Positions 27,915 through 38,340 of a DNA stretch of 64,000 nucleotides are shown piece by piece (the stretch's first letter is position 1; every line of letters begins with the position of its first letter). The stretch lies in assembly GCA_008690995.1 (NCBI GenBank), contig VRMN01000001.1, positions 4,464,001-4,528,000 on the forward strand. Reading direction: 5' to 3'. The position numbers were made by a program, and so were the translations under genes. The notes under the pieces are model-generated. The model ran no database searches. It saw only the letters and a list, made by a program, of their open reading frames with translations, and was not told where the DNA came from. The stretch is from Porphyridium purpureum. Taxonomy: Eukaryota; Rhodophyta; Bangiophyceae; Porphyridiales; Porphyridiaceae.

Positions 27915-29477
27915 ATGGCGGGAGTAGATACCGAGTGGGAGGAGGGGCTGCGGCGGGCGCTTCAAGATGGTGACCTTGCCCAGATCATGCAATGGACGGA
28001 GCTAAGCATGCTGCACCGGCAGAGTATTGCGTGCGAGACCGAGAAAAGGCGACAAGCTCTTGCTCACAGCCAGCGGAAAAGGCTCGACACGGCGGCTGAA
28101 CTCCGCGAGAAACTCCACGCTGAAGCACAGTACGGGTTTCTCGCCCAGAAGCTTGCTGCATACAAACCTCTTCATGAGCATTTGCTCGCTCGTATGGATG
28201 GTCACAAGGTCGACGAGCAAGCGCTGGAATCGGTCACGGAGCAGTTGCAGTCCGAGGAGGCAGAGAGAGCAGGTGCCGCATCCTACGCGAATGCACGCAA
28301 GGAAGCGGTCCGTGACTTGGAAGCACAAAGTCGTGTCCTCAGAGCAAAGCTAGATCAGCTAAGGCAGATGGTGATCGATGTGACGAAAACACTGTGCGCG
28401 GGGTCGGGGAATCAGGGCACGCCCGTTGACCAGGATCCATTCTTTGGGCTTGCAGAAAGCCTACCGTCTCCGTTGTTTGGACTCTCTGCAGTGGCATTCG
28501 AGTACGTACGCGCCGTCGACGCCTTATGCAAAGTATCTGTTGAAAGGATTGAACAAGGCACATTCAGTGAACACAAGCAGTATGAGCTACATCCTGTGCG
28601 GTTAAATATTGTTGTGCAGGACGCGCAAGTTCCTGAGGAGCTTCTCTATGGTTCAGGCAACCTGTCGTGTGGATATGACATTGCCTCCCGGGCGGGGCCG
28701 CTGGAATTTTCGCTGGCGTATGCCCCGGCGTTGGACGTAATTGTGGTCGTTTCAAATGCTATGTCGTGCCTGACACGGTTATTTCCCGGTGACGAGGGGC
28801 TCCTTTTCCCGAGGCTGACGCAAAAGGACTTTCTGCAAGCGGACTCTCATGAAAACTTTGAGCTAGGTAAGTTCGGCGATCTCAAGCAGACGCGTCTGTT
28901 CTGCTGGGCTCAGGCGCTGTGCTTCAAGCACTTTTTGACGCCAGAGCAGTTGTACATGGCTCACCAGAACCACGGTAGTGCGCCCATGACATCATCATCG
29001 ATGTGGAAATTTCCAGCGGCCAATTCGCTTCGATTTGGCGGTCTTATGCGCCGCATACGAGCTTGCCTCGGCACTTACAGGGTACTGAAGCACATTATGG
29101 AGATGGACATTCCGCGCTGGAAACTGTCCCGCGTCGAAGCCAGTGAATCTGACGTTGGACACGATGCATCTGGCTGTGCTCCTTGGATGCGACTGGAAGC
29201 TTCCTTCAGCCCCAGCTCTCCCAAGAAGGGCGCATTCCGCGCGCGGATCGTGATTCCGTCAAGCTACCCGTTCACGATGCCGGAATGGAAGGTGCTCACC
29301 TTTCCAACCGATGGAGATCCGCGTGCCATCGCCAGCGGCGAAGACACAACGCGCGACGACTTTGTGTACCACTTGCTTCTTCGCTCCCGCGACTGGTACG
29401 CGCATGCGAGCCACGATGCACGCAACATGCTGCTGCGCAAACAACTCGATCTCGCCGCGCATTTGCTCGCGCACTAA
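27915..29477 (+). CDS. THOC5: THO complex subunit 5 homolog (THOC5)
   Basis: I use the ATG at 27915 (MAGVDTEWEEGL), giving 520 residues; the frame upstream overlaps the DHHC start and is unlike coding sequence. Residues 40-165 are coiled coil. The block PLFGLSAVAFEYVRA, then YELHPVRLNIVVQD and the strand-rich LSAYAPALDV-like segment ending in LTRLFPGDEGLLFP, corresponds to conserved THOC5 features. A C-terminal part resembles the RWD-like module. THOC5 belongs to THO, which packages nascent mRNA and aids export with TREX. The match is scattered and rests on recall, so it is good rather than certain. Confidence 0.75.
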   Translation: MAGVDTEWEEGLRRALQDGDLAQIMQWTELSMLHRQSIACETEKRRQALAHSQRKRLDTAAELREKLHAEAQYGFLAQKLAAYKPLHEHLLARMDGHKVDEQALESVTEQLQSEEAERAGAASYANARKEAVRDLEAQSRVLRAKLDQLRQMVIDVTKTLCAGSGNQGTPVDQDPFFGLAESLPSPLFGLSAVAFEYVRAVDALCKVSVERIEQGTFSEHKQYELHPVRLNIVVQDAQVPEELLYGSGNLSCGYDIASRAGPLEFSLAYAPALDVIVVVSNAMSCLTRLFPGDEGLLFPRLTQKDFLQADSHENFELGKFGDLKQTRLFCWAQALCFKHFLTPEQLYMAHQNHGSAPMTSSSMWKFPAANSLRFGGLMRRIRACLGTYRVLKHIMEMDIPRWKLSRVEASESDVGHDASGCAPWMRLEASFSPSSPKKGAFRARIVIPSSYPFTMPEWKVLTFPTDGDPRAIASGEDTTRDDFVYHLLLRSRDWYAHASHDARNMLLRKQLDLAAHLLAH

Positions 29478-29821
29478 ACCGGTGTGCTGCCTCGTCAGAA
29501 CCGCGCCACCGTGCTGCGGACCGTGTGCCACACCCCCCACCGCCTCATGTCCACTGCACGTCGTGTATTCAATCAAGACCGGTTTTACAATGTGCATAGT
29601 CAGGCACTATGGAATTCATAGCAAGCTTGGGCGGGTCGCGTGATGGCGACCCGCGGCCAAGTTGGCTGCTGCGGCGCGCCAAGATGCGAGTAGCCGGTGT
29701 AGGGTTGCCTGGAGCGTGAGAGCGGGTGGGGGGTAACGGACGGAGGGAAGGAAGGAGGGCGACGCGAGAGGGTGGCAGGCCGGTGGGAAGAGGAGCGCAC
29801 AGTCTGATCTGGCGTGGCATC
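29478..29821. other. Intergenic gap between THOC5 and the calcium pump
   Basis: Both genes run rightward. The in-phase frame from 29726 begins with GTG and is Gly/Arg-rich, so I read it as the pump's leader. Nothing else is seen. Confidence 0.5.
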
Positions 29822-32800
29822 ATGGAAGTCCAGGAGCCGTGGACAAAACCGGTCGCGGAGGTGCTGGCGGCATTTGGGCATGCCGAGCATCCGCTGCTCG
29901 GGTTGACGCAGGACCAGGTGCATGCGCAGCGCGACAAGTACGGCTCGAACGCGCTGCCGAAAGAAAAGGGAACGTCGCTGTGGGAACTCATTCTGGAGCA
30001 GTTCAAGGACCAGCTCGTTATTATTTTATTGGTGGCCGCCGCAGTGTCCTTTGTGCTCGCCCTCACCTCGCCGTCGGAAGATCGCCTGGCCGACCTGTTT
30101 GAACCGCTCGTAATCCTGCTGATTCTCATTGCAAATGCTGTGGTCGGGGTCATGCAAGAGCAAAATGCTGAGAGCGCGCTGGAAGCGCTCAAATCTCATC
30201 AGCCGGATTTCGCTACGGTTGTTCGCAACCACGGCGAGCGCGCGGCCATCCCTGCGGAGGAACTCGTTCCGGGCGATATTATTGAAATTGCGTCGGGGGA
30301 CAAGGTACCGGCAGACGCCCGCATTGTAGCGATCGAGTCAGCGGTCTTGCTGGTGGACCAAAGCATTGCGACGGGCGAGTCTGAGGCGGTGTCAAAGCGA
30401 CCGGAGCCCGTTGAACAGCAACAATGCGTGTTGCAGGATAAGATCAATATGATCTTTGGCGGAACTACAGTTTCACGAGGCAAGGCATGGGCCGTCGTGA
30501 CCTCGACAGGCACCAGCACGGAAATAGGCAAGATTCACGCGGTGATTAGTTCCGAAGAGGAGTCGGTGTCGCCGCTCAAGCGCAAGCTTGATGACTTTGG
30601 AGAGCTTCTCAGCAAAATAATCCTTGTGATTTGCATTCTGGTGTGGCTCGTGAACGTGAATAACTTTCAGCAGCACGGCGGCTGGGTGGCCGGCGCCATT
30701 TACTACTTTAAAATCGCAGTTGCGTTGGCCGTCGCTGCGATCCCGGAGGGACTGCCGGCAGTCGTCACGACGTGCTTGGCGCTGGGTACGCGCCGTATGT
30801 CAGCAAGAAATGCAATTGTGCGGCACTTGCCCGCGGTTGAGTCGCTTGGATGCACTACAGTTATTTGCTCGGATAAGACGGGCACACTGACCACAAACAA
30901 CATGACTGTGCTAAAGCTTGCGTACGTGGGGCGGAATGGCCGCATGAGCACGTACAATGTGCACGGAACCGACTTGACGCCTGCGGGCGCGTTCACCTCG
31001 GAGGGAGACGGCATCTCTTCGTCGAGCTACGAATTGCCAGCACTATCGCTTCCCGATGCATCAGACCGCGGCATGATGGATCTCTGCGGCATGGTAGCCA
31101 CCCTCTGCAACGACAGCAGCTTGTCTTACAATGAAGAAAAGGCGGTTTACGAAAAACACGGCGAAGGTACGGAGGCTGCTCTGGCTGTTTTAGCGGAGAA
31201 GATCGGTTGCCAGACAGACGGCGGTATGATGACAAGTGCCAAATTGAGTAGCATTGCTCCTAAAGCACGCGCCACTGCAGTGCGTGACAGTCACTTGTCA
31301 AGATGGCATAAGGCGCAAACGTTAGAGTTTACCCGTGACCGTAAGAGTATGAGCGTACTTGTGGAGCCAGTTCAAGCAGTCAGTGGCTCGGGACGCGCAG
31401 CTTCAAAGTCTGCAGGAAAAGACGCCATGCTGCTCGTAAAAGGAGCGCCCGAAACGGTGTTGGCGCGATGTTCGCACACGTGCATCGGCGACGCAGCTGA
31501 AGTGGTCGTGCTCCAGGACGAAACGCGGACCGCTATTATGGACGCAGTCGTCCAATGGTCATCCGAGCGTGCGTTGCGGTGTCTGGCGCTCGCAATGCGC
31601 CCGGGAAATGCGATTGAGGAGCAGTTGCAGGTCATTGACGTTTCTGACTCTGCGAGTGTGATGCAGTTGGAATCGGGATTGACGTTTGTGGGTGTCGTCG
31701 GCATGCTGGACCCGCCGCGTGAGGAGGTGAAGGACTCAATTATGAAGTGCAGGGATGCCGGGGTGCGTGTGATTGTGATTACGGGGGACAACAAGCTGAC
31801 TGCGGCGTCGATCTGCCGCATGATTGGCGTTTTCGAGAAGGACGAAAGTTTAGAGGGCAAAGTATACACTGGCGCCGAGCTGGACCAAATGACTTTGGCG
31901 GAAAGACAAACTGCCGTGGTAGAGGCAAGCCTTTTTGCGCGGGTGGAGCCGTCACACAAGATCATGTTGGTGGAGCTTTTGCAGGCCATATCAGGCGAAG
32001 TGGTCGCCATGACAGGCGACGGTGTCAACGACGCGCCGGCGCTTAAGCGCGCAGACATTGGGATCGCTATGGGCTCCGGTACGGCGGTGGCACGCGAGGT
32101 GAGCTCCATGGTGCTGGCAGACGATAATTTTGCAACGATCGTGGCCGCGATCGAGGAAGGGCGCGCAATCTATGCCAACATGAAGCAGTTCATCCGCTAC
32201 ATGATTTCAAGTAACATTGGTGAGGTGGTATGCATTTTTTTGGGGGCGCTCTGTGGTATGCCGGAGGCTCTTATCCCGGTGCAGCTGCTATGGGTGAACC
32301 TCGTGACCGATGGCCTACCGGCCACCGCGCTTTCATTCAATCCAGCAGAAGATGATGTCATGGAGCAAGCTCCGCGCGGAATGGACGACCCGGTGGTGGA
32401 TGCGTGGCAGTTCTTCCGCTACATGGTCATTGGTATGTACGTCGGGCTCGCGACAGTGGGTGGTTTTGTGTGGTGGTTCCTCTATTATGAGCTAGGGCCT
32501 ATGATGACGTGGTCTGATCTGGTGAACTTCACAAAATGCTCAGACACCAGCAGTAGCCACGAGTGGGCCTGCACCATCTTCCATGATTACCGTCCGAGCA
32601 CGGTGGCGCTGACGATTCTGGTGACGATTGAGATGTTCAATGCTCTCAACTCGGTCAGCGATAGTCATAGCATGCTGACATTCAGCCCGCTGCGTAATCC
32701 GCTGCTCATTGGCGCGATCTTCACTTCGTTTGCGCTGCACTTTGTGATTCTTTACGTGCCCTTCTTCAACCGCATTTTCCAGACCGCGCCGCTGACCTTC

Positions 32801-32929
32801 ACGGAGTGGTGCGCGGTGATTTGGTTCTCGTTCCCCGTCATTCTGATCGACGAGGTGCTCAAGTTTGCCTCGCGCATGCGCGGCGGCGCAGCCAGGCGCC
32901 GTGTGGTGGTCAAGTCGAAGAGCCAGTAG
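29822..32929 (+). CDS. SERCA-type calcium-transporting P2A ATPase (1,035 aa)
   Basis: The pump domains are complete: the actuator loop T184-G-E-S, the phosphorylation site D351-KTGTLT (the same number as in animal SERCA1), the ATP-site motif KGAPETVL near residue 541, and TGDGVNDAPALK from residue 731. The transmembrane calcium site shows as IPEGLPAVVTTC in helix 4, and NIGEVVCIFLG and LVTDGLPATAL further on. SQFKDQLVIILLVAAAVSFV-like sequence in helix 1-2 is SERCA-specific. There is no plasma-membrane-type autoinhibitory tail; it ends KSKSQ. It should load calcium into the ER. The start at ATG 29822 (MEVQEPW) matches family length. Confidence 0.96.
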   Translation: MEVQEPWTKPVAEVLAAFGHAEHPLLGLTQDQVHAQRDKYGSNALPKEKGTSLWELILEQFKDQLVIILLVAAAVSFVLALTSPSEDRLADLFEPLVILLILIANAVVGVMQEQNAESALEALKSHQPDFATVVRNHGERAAIPAEELVPGDIIEIASGDKVPADARIVAIESAVLLVDQSIATGESEAVSKRPEPVEQQQCVLQDKINMIFGGTTVSRGKAWAVVTSTGTSTEIGKIHAVISSEEESVSPLKRKLDDFGELLSKIILVICILVWLVNVNNFQQHGGWVAGAIYYFKIAVALAVAAIPEGLPAVVTTCLALGTRRMSARNAIVRHLPAVESLGCTTVICSDKTGTLTTNNMTVLKLAYVGRNGRMSTYNVHGTDLTPAGAFTSEGDGISSSSYELPALSLPDASDRGMMDLCGMVATLCNDSSLSYNEEKAVYEKHGEGTEAALAVLAEKIGCQTDGGMMTSAKLSSIAPKARATAVRDSHLSRWHKAQTLEFTRDRKSMSVLVEPVQAVSGSGRAASKSAGKDAMLLVKGAPETVLARCSHTCIGDAAEVVVLQDETRTAIMDAVVQWSSERALRCLALAMRPGNAIEEQLQVIDVSDSASVMQLESGLTFVGVVGMLDPPREEVKDSIMKCRDAGVRVIVITGDNKLTAASICRMIGVFEKDESLEGKVYTGAELDQMTLAERQTAVVEASLFARVEPSHKIMLVELLQAISGEVVAMTGDGVNDAPALKRADIGIAMGSGTAVAREVSSMVLADDNFATIVAAIEEGRAIYANMKQFIRYMISSNIGEVVCIFLGALCGMPEALIPVQLLWVNLVTDGLPATALSFNPAEDDVMEQAPRGMDDPVVDAWQFFRYMVIGMYVGLATVGGFVWWFLYYELGPMMTWSDLVNFTKCSDTSSSHEWACTIFHDYRPSTVALTILVTIEMFNALNSVSDSHSMLTFSPLRNPLLIGAIFTSFALHFVILYVPFFNRIFQTAPLTFTEWCAVIWFSFPVILIDEVLKFASRMRGGAARRRVVVKSKSQ

Positions 32930-33041
32930 GACATCACTGAGCAAGCGCCTGGCCTGTGTGTTTTTTTTAATTTTTGTTTTAACATGAAGCTGCTATTTTT
33001 TCACAGGAATATTTAAGATTCGTCGTGTACAGGTGTCGAAA

Positions 33042-34496
33042 ATGTACAGTGATCCCCGGAGCCGCGTGTGGCGGGTGTTCAGTTGCAGCGCGTGTGAGAT
33101 TCCAACTAGCGCAGCCCGTGCCCGAGTTGTGGTGGTGATGTGTTTGGCGGAAGGATTGCCATCGTATGTCTTGCCGCGAACCGCGTGCCCGCCCTGTGAG
33201 CGTGACAGAGGCAGACCCTGTCCCTTCGACGGCGCAAGTCGATTGCGCCCTCCTAGGAAACTCTACACCAGCATGTTTGTGTCTGCACCGCTCGCCGCAA
33301 TATCAGCTGGGCGGGACGGCCGGGGTGTCGCGGTCGCGGATGCCATCCCGCGGGTGAAGCAGTTTGGAGCCGCTCCGCGATTGGTCAAGGGCGTGGTATG
33401 GAATCAAAAGGGAGGCCCGAACGCAGCGGCGCGCTGCAGACGCCACGCCCTTCGCGCAGCAGTAGATGAGCTTCAAGATCACAAGGACCGGTTGAACGCC
33501 AAGCGAGAAAACAACGCCTCCGCGCCGCTTAATTTCAAGAATCAGCGGAGTCTGTCGGACACAAAGGCATTGCGCGAAGCTGATGCCTCGCGGATAGCGG
33601 ATCTCGCCGCCCAGGCAAGTGCTTTGCTTACTGGATTGGTCGTGTGCATTCTTGCATACTGGGCCGTCGCCCCTGACGTGGCGAGCGCGGTTGCGGGCTC
33701 ACTAGGTGGTCATGATGCCCCTGTGACCGAGTCGCTGGGTATGCATGCGCAAATATCTGCGTGGGCGCAGCACACTGCGCTCGCCGCTGAACAGGCACAG
33801 GAACAGGTCAAGGAAATCCTCAGTCTTCGCAGCATTGACGACCTGAATGACTTTGTGTCAGGGATGGGATGGACAGGTTTGGTACTGTACGGTCTTGTTT
33901 ACTTTGTTCTGGAGCTCGTCGCCGTGCCGTCCCTGCCGCTGACGGTGACGTGCGGATACTTGTTCGGGCCTGTGAAGGGCTTTATGGTGATTTCATTGGC
34001 TTCTACGTCGGCTGCAGCGAGCGCGTTTCTTATTTCGCGTTACGCCTTGCGGGATCTCGTCAGTAAGTGGGCAGGAGAGCGGGATAATTTCCGCAAAATT
34101 GATCGCGCGATTGGGCGCGAAGGGTTCAAAATCGTCCTTCTTCTTCGGCTGTCGCCGCTTTTGCCCTTTGCCCTGAGCAATTATCTTTACGGGCTGACCT
34201 CTGTCAAGTTTCTGCCGTATGTATTTGCCAGTCAGCTCGGCATGGTTCCAGGTACGCTTGCATTCGTGATTGCGGGCTCGGCAGGCAAGGAGATGACGCA
34301 CAATCAGAACCCGTTCTTAATCGGCCTGGCAGTGCTTGGAACTATCGGTGCTGTTTCTCTCATCGGGCGGGTCGCCTCCGACGCCATGAAAGACGACTTG
34401 AGTGAGACGACCGACGTGGAAGACTCGGATTCGCCACGTACCTTGCCTCAACACCCGCCTTCACATACCCGGCAACATCAGGAAACAGAACGTTGA
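33042..34496 (+). CDS. TVP38/TMEM64 (SNARE-associated, DedA/VTT) membrane protein, probably plastid-targeted
   Basis: The VTT/DedA domain is in the C-terminal half: PSLPLTVTCGYLFGPVKGF, the re-entrant-loop block FLISRYALRDLVSKW, and LLLRLSPLLPFALSNYLYGL followed by YVFASQLGMVPGTLAFVIAG. Such proteins act as lipid scramblases or phospholipid transporters. A long Arg/Ala-rich N-terminus suggests targeting. The start is uncertain: ATGs lie at 33042 (484 aa, used here), 33138 and 33273. The last (MFVSAPLAAIS) would make a good plastid transit peptide, and an AT-rich ATATTTAA at 33008 may be the promoter, favouring the later starts. Confidence 0.85.
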   Translation: MYSDPRSRVWRVFSCSACEIPTSAARARVVVVMCLAEGLPSYVLPRTACPPCERDRGRPCPFDGASRLRPPRKLYTSMFVSAPLAAISAGRDGRGVAVADAIPRVKQFGAAPRLVKGVVWNQKGGPNAAARCRRHALRAAVDELQDHKDRLNAKRENNASAPLNFKNQRSLSDTKALREADASRIADLAAQASALLTGLVVCILAYWAVAPDVASAVAGSLGGHDAPVTESLGMHAQISAWAQHTALAAEQAQEQVKEILSLRSIDDLNDFVSGMGWTGLVLYGLVYFVLELVAVPSLPLTVTCGYLFGPVKGFMVISLASTSAAASAFLISRYALRDLVSKWAGERDNFRKIDRAIGREGFKIVLLLRLSPLLPFALSNYLYGLTSVKFLPYVFASQLGMVPGTLAFVIAGSAGKEMTHNQNPFLIGLAVLGTIGAVSLIGRVASDAMKDDLSETTDVEDSDSPRTLPQHPPSHTRQHQETER

Positions 34497-34920
34497 TGAC
34501 ATAAAATGACGGACGTATGCTTCCGATGTGATTGAATCGGACAAAATGTCCTTGGTACTTATGATTCTTATGAAATGCACAGCACGCGAGACGTACCTTC
34601 ACATTGGATTGAGACCTAGAGTAGCCCATGTCAGCGAAACCGTGCGCAAATACGGCCTCCCTCAGTCTGAATCTCGGTCGTTTTGGGCACAACCTCAGAC
34701 ATCGACTCGAAATTTGAACAGCTTCTGCACAGCTTTGTCAGAAGCAGCCTTCCAACTTGCCCCGTTTCTGTCTGAAGTAGAGTTTGCGAAAAAGCCGCGC
34801 GTGTGCATGATGTATCGTTCCCTGTGGCTTTGGAAATCTCCCGGGAAAGGAAAACGAGGAGGAAACGAGGGAGGAAACGAGGGAGGATAACAAAGCAATT
34901 CTCACAAGACGCAATGATAT
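34497..34920. other. Convergent gap between TVP38-like and DEP genes
   Basis: 3' flank of both genes. Near 34858-34887 a 12-bp GGAGGAAACGAG unit is repeated about two and a half times. No gene is seen. Confidence 0.5.
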
Positions 34921-35829
34921 TTAGTTTTTCGACGTGTATCTGTAAAACAATTTCTCGTCTTTGAAAGTGTGGTCATAGCACACGTGGTGGAAGAGACCCT
35001 GCTCGCAAAGCGCGGCACCTATTGCCACGGCGTGCTTCCTTGACTGTGCCATACCTTTCTGAAGCATGATGTCAACGGCGTCCGAGCCGACAAACACATC
35101 TTTGTACTCCTTCAGGTGGTACAGGCGGTTATGAGTCGTCACATAGTCGGAAAATTTTTCCTTTAGCTCTTCGAGCTCAGCACCTTGCGGCACTTGGAAC
35201 TCAACTTGATCGATATGAAACTGGTAGAACATCTTCTTATCTGCGCGAAAATCAACTTCGTCTACCACGTGAAAGATGAGCCCGGCGTTCACCAGCAGAT
35301 TACCCAGATACACCGCCTCTTGTGCGTCACTGCAAAGACCGCAGTCGACCATCCACTGCGCGGCTTCGTGCCCGATAAAGCAGTCCGGGTACCGCTTGGC
35401 ACCGTACAAGCGCGACTTGACCTCGACACTGGCCCTCATTCGCGTGGCAACCTGAAACAGGTCAATCTGCTTAAATATTTTTTCCATTTCGCGCTCCGTC
35501 TTTGCCCCGTGTCCCGCGCTATTAATACCAGCGCTGGAGGTGGCGAGACTCACCACAGTGCTCCCGACCGACTTGACCGCGCCCGCTACCACGGACGTGT
35601 TGCGCGACGACCCGGGTGTCGCCTCCCCGACAATACCCGACCCGGCGCGCTTGCTCCCCAGCGGGGAGCTCGTCGAGTTCGTGTCGGTCATGCCGCTGCC
35701 GTTACTTACCGAGCTAAACGAAAACGAACGATCGTCGTGAGACGACTCCCCCGGACTTCCCCGACTACTCTTGCTCCTAGACTTCTTCGCTTTCAGCTTT
35801 TCTACTGCGTTCGAATACCGGATATCCAT
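34921..35829 (-). CDS. Tandem DEP-domain protein (302 aa)
   Basis: After a Ser-rich disordered N-terminus (residues 10-105), two DEP domains follow. The first, about 117-205, includes RLYGAKRYPDCFIGHEAAQW and ADKKMFYQF; the second, about 217-299, includes HLKEYKDVFVGSDAVDIML and FKDEKLFYRYTSKN. DEP modules bind membranes and GPCR tails and are named after Dishevelled, Egl-10 and Pleckstrin. No catalytic or GTPase-regulating domain is attached, so the protein is probably an adaptor. The ATG at 35829 is the first in frame. Confidence 0.88.
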   Translation of the reverse strand: MDIRYSNAVEKLKAKKSRSKSSRGSPGESSHDDRSFSFSSVSNGSGMTDTNSTSSPLGSKRAGSGIVGEATPGSSRNTSVVAGAVKSVGSTVVSLATSSAGINSAGHGAKTEREMEKIFKQIDLFQVATRMRASVEVKSRLYGAKRYPDCFIGHEAAQWMVDCGLCSDAQEAVYLGNLLVNAGLIFHVVDEVDFRADKKMFYQFHIDQVEFQVPQGAELEELKEKFSDYVTTHNRLYHLKEYKDVFVGSDAVDIMLQKGMAQSRKHAVAIGAALCEQGLFHHVCYDHTFKDEKLFYRYTSKN

Positions 35830-38340
35830 CCTTTACGAGGTACACTCACGAAAAAGAAAAAAAACCACGCAAAAGACTTATAGTACTCAGCAAGCCGCGC
35901 GAAGTCTTCTTCTTTTTGACACGCTGGCGTCGCACACGAGGCAAAGCCCTTTTCGGCTGCCGCGGGAGACCGGGCCACCGCGATCTTCTCCGACTCCGTT
36001 CGCCACGCGGTGTGCAGCAGCGGCCTCCTCCTTCGTCAGGCTTGCGAAGCTGTCAACCTACTTCACAACCTTCGGGGTTTCGCAGAGCGGCGAGCGGCGC
36101 AGGCGTCAGATTGAAAGTGAGGGTTTAGTCCGTATAAGTAGTCGTGCCCGACCAACACGCGACGGTTTCGCGCTGGTTTCTCGCCGTAGCTCATCATGTG
36201 CTGAACCCTCGGTACATGCAAAACGGCCTCAATTACACCGATGCCAGACAAAAAGCGGTTGAGGCGTCGAAACTTCGACTGAATTTCAAGCAACACAGAG
36301 CAATTTCTATCACACTTTCTTCATCATCCAAATACTACTCTACGCAACTTCTCCTCCCGCTTCTTCCGCTTATTCCTCCTACTCCGCAAGCGCTGTACTC
36401 CACAAATTCTACAAGTACCTTCTCCGTTCAAAATTTGGGCAACGCCGGTCGAGAGTTCTCCTCGCACGAGCGCACACGAATGTGTCGATACATTGGGCGC
36501 GAAGCGGACGAATTCAGCCTGTCGTGGATTTTGACGATGCCAAGTAAGATCAGCCAGTCCGGCGCGAGCGCTGGCCGTGGTTTAAGATTACGGCGTGCAC
36601 CGTTCCGTGCGTTTTTTTTTCTTTACAAATCTGGCGTCCATGTGCGTCTCCACACAGCACTAAATACACGCGTGCCAACATTGCCTGTCGACCGTTGCTG
36701 CCGGTATTTTCTGTGATCTCACTCTTCCCGACGTAGCCTGGACGCACGAACCCTCCAGCAAATCCATGGAAAAGTACACCGACCCTTGGAACTTTCCTCA
36801 CGGCTCGTGTCAAACGCGTTCTACGCGCAAATGTGATTCGCTTTCCTACAAAAAGTGCCGTCAGCTAATCTTTGAATTCAGCCAACGCGCGCTCGGGGAA
36901 GCACGTAACTTCACATAGTCTCTGCGTAGAAAGTTGGGCAATCAGTGCTCGTTCTAAATACGTAGCCGCGTGCTAGGCCTGTTTGTGAACCGACCTTGCA
37001 GGCTTCCAAGCACAGGCGTTCATCCCTTCGATGGTCTGTTGGGCTGCGCGTAAAGAAGACAGATTTCGTCGAGCGGCCATCACCATGCCACTCGTGCGTT
37101 TTCTGCGCTTTTACTCGTACAACAAGAGTTCTAAATTCTGAATCAGCCAGGTCAAAGCTCTGAGCACAGCACGTGCTCTCCCAATCATCCACACATCACC
37201 AAATCTGAAACAACAGAATCCAGCTGCCACGTATCAGCTGCTAGAAGGGTATCGACGCCAGCAATTGTTGACGCGGGACTCCGTGAGGACACTCGTTTCG
37301 GCGTTTGATGATGCGAGATTACGCAGGAGCGAATTCATGTGCTGAATCGTGTTTCTCACAACAAGCCTTGCGTTGACCTTCTTCACGCTGGTCTCTTTTC
37401 CGTGGATCGGAAGGAATCCTGCTCAAAAGATGTCAAAGCCACAGGAAACGGTCAGGGTGGCGAGGTCACCGCTGCCCGTTGCATCAGATAGATAATCTGC
37501 TTGACGGACCAACGGGATCGACGCGGCATGTCAGATGACACGTCCAACGCGCAGGTATGGCTGTCGGCGTCGACTTGGTTTGCCATGCGTGCATCAGCAA
37601 CAACGAAATGGTAGTCATGCTGGCAAGCTTTCAGAGCCGGACAGAACATGTAGCAAGTCCGGCGTGGTCACAACCCCGCCTCGATGGCCTCAACGGCCCA
37701 TGAGATCCTTTGGTTACTTGGCGAGAGGCGCGGGTGCGTCAGAACAATACGTCGATTGGCTCATCGGATGTGGCTGTAAGTGTGTGCAACTCGCCTGGGA
37801 CACAAATCCAGCGTTCCTTGTGCTTGGTCCTCGCTCCCCTCGAAAACCGATGTACACTTACTCCATTCGAGGCACCACACCCAATCCGGAATCGTTGCCG
37901 CTTTTCAGTTTACAGTGCCTCTTACAACCGTATGGAGTCCATGGCAACTCACAGGATCGGTCCTACGAGGACACACTCTGGCCCCAACCAACACGGAATA
38001 TGCGTGGGTGATCTTGACCGGGAGGACTGATTTGGGTTTGCCGTGCGCCGATTGGTGATTCGCTGGTGTCGGCATGTTTTACAGAAAGTATCCCGGCAAT
38101 AACGCCGCGTGCGGTCGATCTTCTGCAAACCCCGAGAGTGAGTTACACAGAAGATTTCGCTGTGCGCATTCCGCGCACAACGCAGATTGCATGGCGGGCA
38201 AAGCCCTTCCCCTTTCGGACGTCAGCAGCTCGCTTATAAAGCGACATCATGAGAGCATCTCGCTGCGAGGGAGGAGGTCGGGAGTGAAATGCGTAGGCCT
38301 TCGCAAAGGCAAGCAAGCTAGACTGGGGGATCTGTGAACG
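35830..38340. other. 2.5-kb gene-poor region left of the Myb pair
   Basis: I see no supportable gene on either strand. The longest frames (190 codons at 36144, 158 at 37535) have non-ATG starts or no coding character, and no tRNA or known small RNA was recognised. It may hold a noncoding transcript or decayed sequence. Confidence 0.5.

Noticed and set aside
36144-36716. 190-codon plus-strand frame
   Set aside because: Starts at GTG; composition is not coding-like.
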